Assembly: GCF_905220365.1 (NCBI RefSeq)
Contig: NC_061151.1
Location: 1,978,197 to 2,042,196, forward strand
Length of the DNA: 64,000 nt
Reading direction: 5' to 3'
Source: Vanessa cardui
Taxonomy: Eukaryota > Arthropoda > Insecta > Lepidoptera > Nymphalidae
Shown: positions 55,301 through 64,000 of the stretch, piece after piece
Numbering within the stretch: position 1 is the stretch's first letter
Layout of the letters: each line of letters begins with the position of its first letter
Made by a program: the position numbers and the translations under genes
The notes under the pieces: model-generated
What the model was told of the DNA's origin: nothing
The model's database searches: none
Seen by the model: only the letters and a program-made list of their open reading frames with translations

Positions 55301-58300
55301 ACCTTCTCCTCAAAGGGAGAGGAAGCCTTTAGCCCGGCAGTGGGAATTTACAGGCTGTTGTTGTTGTGTATTTCTACATTAAAATTTTAAATTAAAGTAT
55401 GAAATTTATCACGTATTCTGTGATGAAAGAAATACATCTCTAAGAAAACTGAAAGATTACGTGTGAATCTAAGCAGAAGAATCAACAAAGAAAATACTGA
55501 TAGAGAGTTTTAGACACAAGTGATAATCACCAATTTTACCAATGATAACTTTCACTTATTTCCACTTAATAAAAGTCTGCATAGGCTATTTGACTGGTTT
55601 TTGAAAATCCATTTTATATTATTTAGTAGAGGTTAAGGAACCCAGTAAAAGTTGATTTTTTTATTTCTAGTACATATTTGCCGAAAAATATCGTATTAAA
55701 AATTCCATATTTAAATAACGCGCGAAAACGCTACTTGGACAATATGGCCCTGCAATGGGGTTGGTAACGTCACTTTGCTGTATTTTAATCTGTGGTACAT
55801 ATAGTAGAAAAGCAAAGTTTACAAAAAAATGACTTCATCATAAGCATGGCCAATCAGGAGCGTTTTGTGTCACGTGACAAACGTTTGAAAAAATGCATTT
55901 TTGTTTATTGATTTTTGAATAAATTAAGTATTATTTTCAACTTTCGTTGGTATATAACCATTTTTAAACTCATAATATACGCTGATTACAATAATTCACA
56001 ATTTATTTTTCGCATTGTCAAATAGCCTTAGGTACTTTGTTGAGGATATCGCAGTCGGAACTACAGACTGATCTTAGTATAATTACTGATCTTAATATAA
56101 TTTTATTTTACATAGACATTTACAAATCAACTTACATTTTTTTCTTCGTAGTCGCTATGTATCGACCTGCTTCCGCTCTATTTTCTAAAATGGATCTGTG
56201 AATTGTATTTTCATTTTTATCGATGGTTCTAATCAATTAATTTGTCCTTCCACATTATTCAAATGATGTTCCAAAATTTAAGAAAAAAACATTTTTTTTT
56301 TAATTTAAATATCGATTGAACAATTTGGATTCATAGAACTGCTTTTGAGGAGTAGCTCAAAGGATACCATTAACTTGTTAAATGTAATGTACGTAGAAGG
56401 CATCACCTATGCCTTCTACATACGTTACATGATTTATATATTTTTAAACGTTTCTCTTACCCGAAAAAATCGGATCCTTTGTGTACAAAGGAGTTCCATA
56501 AAAAAGGTGTTAGCTAAATAACATGACCTGACTTTTAAGGCATAATTTTATTGGAACAGAAATTAGGTCATTACATCCAAAACAAGGTTTCTTCACAGTA
56601 TTTTGAATCAACACACATATTATTCCAGATATGGGTAACTTCACGTACTTTATCTATGGTGACATTTTCGAACTATTAATTAACTTACTAGCGAACCGTT
56701 TTGACTTTACTCAAGTAGAATAGAGGCCTACATTTAACATATAAACGCATTGTTTGACACAGCGGACGTCAGTAAAGCTGCTCGTCAGTAAGATATTTGC
56801 GACATCCTCAACAAACACCTAAAAGTCCCGAATGAATGGACTCCATCCATTGGCGAAAAAAATAAATATCGGACAACATCACATACATTACTCTGATCCC
56901 AAATAAGTAGCTAAAGCACATGTGTTATGGAAAATCTGAAGTAACGACGGTACAAACACCCAGACCCAAGACAACATGAAAAACTAATGAAATTTTTTTT
57001 TCGCCGACTCTGCTGGGAATCCGGTGTACACAACTGGATCACGGAGGTCATTGTCGGAAAATAGTTTGAAAATCCTCAGTTGTTAATGAATTTCAGACAG
57101 ACAGACGATGCAGCAGAACTTTTATTATATGATACGAGAAATTAATGTAATTAATTTCATATATATCTTTAAAATCATGGAGAACTTAAATACGTAAAAT
57201 GTATGGATTTTCTTTGATTATCTTTTATAGGATTGTAGGAAGCAGTTGTTCTCATATCATGAATAATGGCACTGTCCATTTTTTGTCAATAGAAGAACAC
57301 GTTACCACATTAAGTGGGAAGGGGTATTCAACGATGCTCAAGACGTCAAGCGCCCGGGTACACCGAAGTACCTTTCTATCATTGATAACTTAGTAAATAC
57401 GCAAAATGTATGGATTAATTCACTTAAGTAGCTTAACGCTGATGCTGGCACTGGGTAGTCTCGCTTCCACTGGATTGCTCACGACGATAATTCTATCCTC
57501 CTCCGTTCTTTCATCAAAGGTATCGTACTTCGCATCCGCGTAATATTCACCAGCATCCATGTCATAATACAAATGGTTATCGTGTTCCTGAAATTATTTT
57601 GGCATTTTATACTAAACTAAGATTATACAGACGATAAGAAAGCGTGGAATTAATACTTGTTGACTTTCAGGATATATTTCGTAAATATATATTTTTAAAT
57701 GTTGACAAAGAATAACTACAGAATTTCTTGTCGGTTATTTTCACTTTCCGAAACCGGTGGTAGTTTCACTTAATATATTTGTTAAATGACGATTCAAAAG
57801 TACTCGTAAAAGCCTACTTGAATAAAGTATATTTTGTTTTGATTTGATTTGAAAAATCATTTTTGTTACACTCTCAAAATGTTCGAATCGTATTGTTTTG
57901 TTTACATTTTCTTTTAATTCTATTTCTTTTTCTTTTTTTTTTTTACTATAATGATGTTTTTTAACAATTATTACGAATTAAAGTAACTTGAAACGGAACG
58001 TATATCAAAACACTATATATATAATAGCGTTTAGTGCCGTCACAAGAAAATTAATTGCGGTTTCGAATAAAAATGGAAATTGGGTTTGTCAAAGCAGACT
58101 CCAGACTCTTTTTAGCTTGAAACAACTTTTTTTCTGAGTTTTGTGTCAGAAATTCCACTCAAAAATCATTTATTTGAAAACTTTGTTGAAGTAGACGACC
58201 ATATTGGCACAAAATATACGTCAATGCGGCTTAAGGACCTAATATTGATCCCTGCGAGTGACTAATTTGTTGAAATATTTACACAATAATAATGAACACT

Positions 58301-59837
58301 GTCTCGCAAATAAACATATACATATGTATTATAAGCCGAACTTATTGCGGGTAGTTCGCGTACCTTCCGACTCGTATAAAAACGACCGCTCGATAGACTG
58401 CAGGTCACTTTGTCATCAGTCGTCGGTCGGTAAGAGTGTCGGTACTTTCACTACTTAGCAGTAAGATCGTTTATTAATAATTGTGGTTTTGTGTTTATTT
58501 ATGTGGTTGTCATATCTGAAGTTAACGGTTGTTTGTGATTGCTCAAAATTTGATTACAATTTGAATTATTGTTAAAAATTAATATTATTTTCAAACGAAT
58601 TAGCTATAGGTTGTTTCAATTGTTTTTTTTTTTCTTTTATTTATTTTATTGATTAAACGAGTTGAGACAGCCTAAGTTCGCGAAAAAAAGTTCGACAATC
58701 TGTCAGTATTGTTCGCAATCGTGTTATTAGTATTCCACCAAACCGCATTGGAACAGCGCGGTGAAATATGTTTCAAAATCTTCTCCTCAAAAAAGGGAGA
58801 CGAGACCTTAGCCCGGTAATTAAATTTACAAGTTCTGCTGTTGTTGTTTGTTGTTGAGTTATTAGTTATTACAGAGTAGATAAACAGACAATAACTTCTG
58901 AGCTTTATTCAAATAAGACCCCCACCCCCTCCTGGCTTTACACGACTGCATTTATCTATATTATTGATATAATTTGTAGCTATAATTATTTAGCTACAAA
59001 TGATATCAATCATTTACGAATGAAAGAGATTTTAATCAGTTATAATTTATTCATTCATTCATTCGTTCCAGAGATTATAACATACAACCAAAATAAAATA
59101 AACCTCTATGATAATACTATTATTATATAAAATCTATACATATAATAAAATTGGAGTGCCTGTTGGTAAAATTTAAATAGTCCTTTTTTACTCAATGCAT
59201 GTGTATTTATACACGGTGAATATACCAAAATAACATTTTTTACTATTTTTGTCGGTCTATCTCTAGAACGGCTGGACCGATTTTTACGGGACTTTCACTC
59301 GCGGATAACTGATATAATGGGGAGTAACTAAGGCTACAAGATATTTTTTATTAAATTTAAACGTGCACAAGGTCACGGGCACAGCTAGTTAATTAATAAA
59401 TAAAAAATATATATTCACTGACCTTCCCCAAACTAGGGAATGCTTTTAAACTTTGTACAACAGACATAAACCGCCGGTTCAATTGCATAGAACGGCGGAG
59501 AGCCTCTCTCACGGACTTCGCTCCATCACTGTCTCTGATCAGAGTTAGCAGGCGAATTACTGATTCATAATCCCAATTTTGAGAGTCTGCGTACCCGAAA
59601 GGTGCTTGTTCCATTTTCGCTAAAAAATATTTACTATAAATAACAGTTACAGGAAATACACACCTAATTTGTACATAAAATAATATAAAAAAAATAATTA
59701 AAAAAAATCTTGGTAATAAAATTTTTACCTTTTATTTGAACAACGTTTATTTTTTTTAAATCATCTAAAAACTTATTCTTCTGGTATTCCACCATTCGAT
59801 CTAACCAGCCAGGGCGTCTTATGTTGATACTTGCCAT
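52336..59837 (-). CDS. uncharacterised 226-residue protein, seven exons
   Basis: I do not recognise the family. Minus-strand exons 59837-59729, 59619-59423, 57587-57424, 56195-56136, 54559-54501, 53330-53301 and 52397-52336 (stop TAG) have matching phases at all six junctions (681 nt). The N-terminal half is predicted helical and charged: it starts MASINIRRPGWLDRMVEYQK, continues with WDYESVIRLLTLIRDSDGAK, then REALRRSMQLNRRFMSVVQS. A Tyr/Asp/Glu-rich stretch follows (HLYYDMDAGEYYADAKYDTF). The tail, from three tiny exons, is Ser/Thr/Pro-rich and looks disordered (PSVAPTVAP, NSSSATNQPE). No signal peptide or membrane segment is seen. An alternative form is possible: without splicing at 57424, exon 3 reads directly into TGA, giving 157 aa. 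It lies head-to-head with a candidate exon at 61023. Confidence 0.65.
52730..53015 (+). mobile_element. family C retroposon, good copy
   Basis: GTGGTAGGGCTTTGTGCAAG to CCAACCTATAACATAAAAAA; orphan-gene intron. Confidence 0.85.
53790..54482 (+). mobile_element. old LINE-like fragment related to 5144-5591
   Basis: Shares TCTTGAGGAG...TGGTGGTGACA, AAAATATAAAGAGC and CAGCGGTTTGGTCGTGAAAG with the 5.2-5.6 kb fragment; the order is preserved with extra sequence between. Confidence 0.5.
55067..55368 (+). mobile_element. SINE A, near full length
   Basis: GCTGAGATGGCCCAGTGGTT head to (TTG)n; orphan-gene intron. Confidence 0.85.
55584..56027. mobile_element. TIR MITE family H, copy 2 (orphan-gene intron)
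   Basis: Inverted relative to 47459-47874 and alignable over its whole length by eye, with the same GGCTATTTGAC ends. Confidence 0.8.
56860..57052 (-). mobile_element. SINE B, decayed
   Basis: GGACAACATCACATACATTA to CTGGATCACGGAGGTC. Confidence 0.7.
57630..57852 (+). mobile_element. LINE 3' end family E
   Basis: AAGAAAGCGTGGAATTAATA to GTATATTTTGTTTTGATTTG. Confidence 0.65.
58375..58435 (+). promoter_or_regulatory. possible TATA-type core promoter with leader exon
   Basis: TATAAAAA at 58375-58382 is followed 32 bases later by an initiator-like TCACTT, then ATCAGTCGTCGGTCG ending at a donor-like GGTAAGAG. The arrangement resembles tissue-specific insect promoters with a short noncoding first exon. 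It lies within intron 2 of the orphan gene on the opposite strand. No downstream coding exon was connected to it. Confidence 0.3.
58728..58856 (+). mobile_element. SINE A, 5'-truncated
   Basis: Starts at ATTCCACCAAACCGCATTGG, ends TGCTGTTGTTGTTTG. Confidence 0.7.
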
Positions 59838-61022
59838 TCCTGGGGTAGCCCATAGTATAGTAAACGCTGTTAGCTAAAATTTAAGTATTTTTTTTTTTAT
59901 TACAAGGCCAAGACTCTTGGAAAGAGTTTTACTCAAAAGAGGAAAATAGCAAATGCGTAATTGCGACGGTAATAGATATTTTTTTATTAGGCTCACGGCC
60001 TTCTTTAATGGACTGGAAGCCAATGTTAGTCACACAGGGAAAAGGGATTGCAGAACAATAAAAAATGCATACTAGCTATTGCTATACATTGCCATGCGAT
60101 CTAAATGATTTGTAGTTATAATATTACGTATTTTAATTTTGTATATGCATATGAGGAATATTGTTTTTCTACTATTATAACGATAATAATTGAAATTGTG
60201 CTATTTTGTATTTTTAAAATGCCATTTTATGTTTTGTTTACTTACATAGTAAAACATCGTTATTCCATTAGTAAATTATTGTTAATCATAAAAAAAAAAA
60301 CAATTGGCAAATGTAATTATACGGACCATAAACATACAATTACTATAATAAGCGGATAGTTATTAAATATTAATTTTATTATTTGTTTTTATAGTGTACT
60401 GTGTAGTCACAGTACATATAAAGTTATATTTTCACTGTGATCTTACAATTCGTAAATATGGTCACGGCACAAGTTTGAATATCCGACTATTTTTTCTTGC
60501 AGCCATTTTGGGAGTAAAAATTATGTTAATTAATTTAGAATAATTTAAAAATAAATTCTGAATTTTTTATGTCGTTTAATTTGAATTATGATTTATTTTA
60601 TGTTTTTTTTTAGCAAATTACGGAACGCATTGTTGATAGTCGACAATCGACATTGACGTTTGACATTTAAATATTAGAAATAAGGACGTGTCGAAAGCGC
60701 GACCGCCTCTAAACTTTGTTCACGCAAAAATACGAAAACTATTTATTCTTTACAAACAATAAAACTCGAAAAAGTTAAACGTGTACACTATTTACTTAGT
60801 AAAGCTGTTTTTGTTATAAATAAATAGCAAATTACTTATAATATGGCAATATCGTTTGCATTTCGAAGTTCGTCTGTTAACAAAGACTGGATTTTATAAA
60901 CAATCACTTTGTGTTAGATCATAGTGTGTGTGAGTGAATTGAAACAAATTTTAGATAAGAAAATAATTAAATCGAACATATTCAAAGCATTTATGAGAGG
61001 AAATTGCTTGAGATATTTTAAA
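59838..61022. promoter_or_regulatory. divergent spacer upstream of the orphan gene and the 61023 exon
   Basis: No coding exon is supported between the two divergent starts. A TGACA cluster (CATTGACGTTTGACATTTAA, about 60651-60670) resembles those beside the SLC10A7/NDUFAF3 and SAMM50/PUS10 start sites. AT-rich unique sequence fills 59880-60600. Confidence 0.4.
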
Positions 61023-61120
61023 ATGAGCAGCGTAAACAGAGATGCTCCCATTGGTGTTCAGTGTTTACAAAAATTAAATTCCTGGCTATGTCCTCGGTTT
61101 CGAATTAATAAATTACGATG
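61023..61120 (+). CDS. candidate first coding exon of a further gene (partial)
   Basis: ATG at 61023 opens MSSVNRDAPIGVQCLQKLNS, then WLCPRFRINKLR, and ends in phase 2 at a strong donor (CGATG|GTAAGT). The frame stays open upstream to an ATG at 60924, but 61023 is preferred because the upstream codons look like untranslated leader. No later exon of this gene was found before the window ends, so function is unknown. The evidence is the donor, the position beside a divergent promoter-like region, and the continuing + / - alternation of genes. Confidence 0.4.
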
Positions 61121-62468
61121 GTAAGTTATCTTTATTAGATATTTATTCCAATGGTTAGTTTAATTTGTTACATATTTATATGTTGTATTCATTACAGTTT
61201 AAACAAAAAACGTATGTGAACAACTTAATTATATCATTGCTGCTCATAGTAAATATAAATTTAATAATATTAAACTCAGTATTACTCTTTACGGTCAAGC
61301 AGTATCGATGTAGAGGCCATTTTTAAGGTCAATATTCAAGATCATTATGCATAAATAAAAAAAAATGTAAAGTTTAACAGAAAAAAGTATTCAACAAACG
61401 AATCAAAGAATATGTTGACTATTGTGAATTAAAAAAATTATAAAATATGTGTGAAATTATTGATTAATAAATTAAAATTTTGACATGTATTTATAACCCT
61501 TTCTTTAAATTAAAACATTTTGTATCTAAATACCACAACCATACCACAAATTCTAAACAACAGTTAGAGTAAGTGAGCCAGTGTAATAACAGGCTTGGGA
61601 GTTTTAGCATCTTAGAATAAAATAAAATTTAGCCGTGCCTCGTTGTAAGGAATGCTTCTACTTCTTGTGAATAATCATTGATAATCTTTAGCAATTAGAT
61701 TACAAAGATATCATTGTGTATGAGTGTTGTAAACTAAAAATTAACTCGACAAAAAATGTATTCATGGAATTGATAATCATTTTTATCAAAGTGTATTTAT
61801 ATGTTAATTTGATAAGTATCTATTGGTATTTGAAAATTTTTCGATATATGCTTATAATTTCATAGTTATTTCCATTTGGATGAGTGGACGGCACATACCC
61901 AGTACTTGCACAAAGTCCTAGGACCAAGTGTAGTTTAGACACTATTTGTATTGTAATTAAACCTTTTCAAACCAAAATATAATTAATCTAATTCTAGCAG
62001 TACAAAGTATAGTATCATGATATAGAACAAAATATTTTTCAGAATATAGACTGTCTCCTTGTTTTAATGACTAGACATAAGATACAGCGTGAGACCTCGG
62101 GTTCGAAACCCAGAATGAGTTGTTTTAAACTTGTTGAAAAATTCTCAGTAATACCCCTGAGTCTAAAAGTTGATAGTGTGTACAGACCTGTACCTCAGAA
62201 AGCAAGTCCTGTGCTTTATCTGAACTTTAAAAAAAAATTGTTTTTAATGTTTGAGAAGGTACAATCCCGCTTGGTTCCAATTTCAACTTGATAGGATTTT
62301 TGAGGTTACGAAATACGAGATAACTTTTTAATTTAATGCTATTATAGTATTATTCATAATTGCTATACAACTTGCCAATATTGTATAACATTGTCAAACT
62401 AATATATTTTCTATTTAAACACGCTTTTACGAGTTATTTACGTCAGTTTGTTTGAATCTTACAACTTA

Positions 62469-62802
62469 TAGCACGACACAACTTAGAAATAGCATCGGCA
62501 TTCAATAAAACCGATTATTACCGATTTATGCAACCAATAGAAAAAGCTCCAATCGCGCCAATCGACGCTATTCGTCGCTATAGATTCTCGCGTCAGTTCA
62601 ACCCGAGACAGCAAGTGCATGTAAATCGACGTGTCAAATTGACGAATATATTAGGTCATACGATATTACAAGTTATTACGTTTGTGTAAGATCACATTCA
62701 CATGAGAAATAAATATTAATAATTTGGGATAGAGTACTTAATTCGGATGAGATCGGTTTTACGAATTTTGCCGATTCTACATCTAAGTTGTGTCGTACTA
62801 TA
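62469..62802. mobile_element. TIR MITE family D, copy 6
   Basis: TAGCACGACACAACTTAGA at left and CATCTAAGTTGTGTCGTACTA at right; same body as the other copies, inverted. Confidence 0.8.
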
Positions 62803-63223
62803 CTTGTAAACCGTTCCAAGAAATTTGCGAAGGAAATTGCCCTTGGCCCTCATTGGTTAAGAAGCATGACCTTCATGAGCCAAATCATTTCTTAGGATTG
62901 TCTTACATGCCGGATTCGTCACGCTAATCGCTTGCCTCACGATAAGTGTTATGCAATTATATAGACGCCTCAAAAGGCTGTCTACGAAATACCGTTAACA
63001 ATTATAAATTCTGTTTTAGTTATTATAAAAAAAAAAATACCAAAAATATATATATGATCAGTCTTTTTACCCCCATTTCTCATCTGTCTAGGTGTGTTGT
63101 AGGTTTCCAAAATGGGACTTAATTCGAGTTGCCGTAATAACTGACCATCTAATTTTTTCAGATTTTAAAACTGTATTCCAATATATGGTTCTCGTATATG
63201 TTAGTAGAATGATCCACCAGTAA

Positions 63224-63292
63224 CAGTAACAGCCTGTAAATTTCCCACTGCTGGGCTAAGGCCTAAGGAGAGTGTACGGAACGTATTCCACA
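63224..63292 (-). mobile_element. SINE A, 3' fragment
   Basis: GTAACAGCCTGTAAATTTCC to GTATTCCAC. Confidence 0.6.
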
Positions 63293-63477
63293 ACTGAGAT
63301 TCTTGCTGGTTCTAATTGGTAGAATCGGCTGGCGGTAGCTTAACATTTGATTTTATACACGACGATTCATAAGTGATTCTATCAGCATACTTGAATAAAT
63401 ATGTTTTTGAGTTTGCTTCAAGGTCTGGAATCAATTCTGGATGTAGTATCAGTTCTTGGTTACCTTAAAAATGTAAA

Positions 63478-63776
63478 GTAAAGTAACAGCCTGTAAATTT
63501 CCCACTGCTGGGATAAGGCCTCATCTTCCATTAAGGAGAGGGTTAGGAACATATTCCACCACGCTGTTAAAATGCGGGTTGGTCGAATAGACATCTGGCA
63601 GAATTCCTATGAAATTAGACACATGCAGGTTTCCTGACGATGTTTTCCTTCACTGCCGAGCACGAGATGAATTATAAACACAAATTAAGCACATATATAT
63701 GTATAGTGGTGCTTGCTTGGTTTTGAACCCGAAATCATCGGTTAAGATGCACGCGTTCTAGCCACTGTGCTGAATG
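63478..63776 (-). mobile_element. SINE A with TTACT tail
   Basis: TAAAGTAACAGCCTG to the decayed tRNA-like head (GCGTTCTAGCCACTG). Confidence 0.8.
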
Positions 63777-63836
63777 ACCCAGCTTAGATGAATACACATA
63801 TTACGATAAGGCAACACAATTGAAAACAAAAAATCG

Positions 63837-64000
63837 AAATATACTTTATTCAATTGGGGTTTTACAAGAACTTTTGAATCGTCACTTAACAATTAAGTGA
63901 AGCTGCTACCGGTTCGGAAAGTAGATTTTTCCTAGAAGAACCGGCAAGAAACTCAGTACTTACTCTTTTTCAATATTTAAAAAATACAATCATATTAGTT
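63837..64000 (-). mobile_element. LINE 3' end family E, cut by the window edge
   Basis: ATATACTTTATTCAATTGGG to AAAAAATACAATCATATTAG. Confidence 0.65.

Larger units (their letters stand above)
61121..64000. other. intronic or intergenic tail of the window
   Basis: AT-rich unique sequence with a tRNA-like SINE fragment (about 62060-62115, B-box GGTTCGAAACCC), a TIR MITE (62469-62802), SINE fragments and LINE 3' ends. No exon could be supported. Confidence 0.6.

Overview
This window looks like nuclear DNA from a lepidopteran, probably a butterfly. It is AT-rich, its genes are cut into many small exons, and its introns and spacers are full of short retroposons and MITEs. The species call is an inference from gene content and repeat style. 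Exons were found by conserved protein motifs and then tested by requiring GT-AG (once GC-AG) junctions whose phases match.

The genes alternate strictly in strand. Their order is: ABCB-type transporter 3' end (+, 170-1875); SLC10A7-like transporter (-, 12475-6593); NDUFAF3 (+, 13093-18951); SAMM50 (-, 35984-22846); PUS10 (+, 36628-49219); an unrecognised 226-residue gene (-, 59837-52336); and a possible first exon of a further gene (+, from 61023). They therefore form head-to-head pairs across short spacers (12476-13092, 35985-36627, 59838-61022), and their 3' ends face each other across long repeat-filled tracts (1876-6592, 18952-22845, 49220-52335).

The reading frame closes for ABCB (C-terminus only), SLC10A7 (7 exons, 329 aa), NDUFAF3 (6 exons, 186 aa), PUS10 (12 exons, 568 aa) and the orphan gene (7 exons, 226 aa). 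SAMM50 is recovered except for one stretch near 28.2-28.4 kb, where the exon structure does not resolve. Two neighbours act in mitochondria: NDUFAF3 in complex I assembly and SAMM50 in outer-membrane beta-barrel assembly. PUS10 makes pseudouridine in tRNA, and SLC10A7 is a secretory-pathway or plasma-membrane carrier. I see no common pathway, so the clustering probably reflects shared promoters.

The repeats fall into families: a tRNA-derived SINE of about 300 bp with a TTG or TTACT tail (more than 25 copies), a second tRNA-derived SINE of about 220 bp, a poly-A-tailed element of about 280 bp, several TIR MITEs (one with six copies), two kinds of hAT-like MITE with perfect 8-bp target duplications, LINE 3' ends, and fold-backs. 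Several SINEs end within 10-40 bases of real splice sites. A 57-bp tandem array in a SAMM50 intron carries a perfect TGACGTCA site in 12 of its 15 units. No defence system, gene cluster or other clearly new system was found. The most interesting material is the effect of repeats on splice sites and gene ends, the CRE-like array, and the orphan gene.
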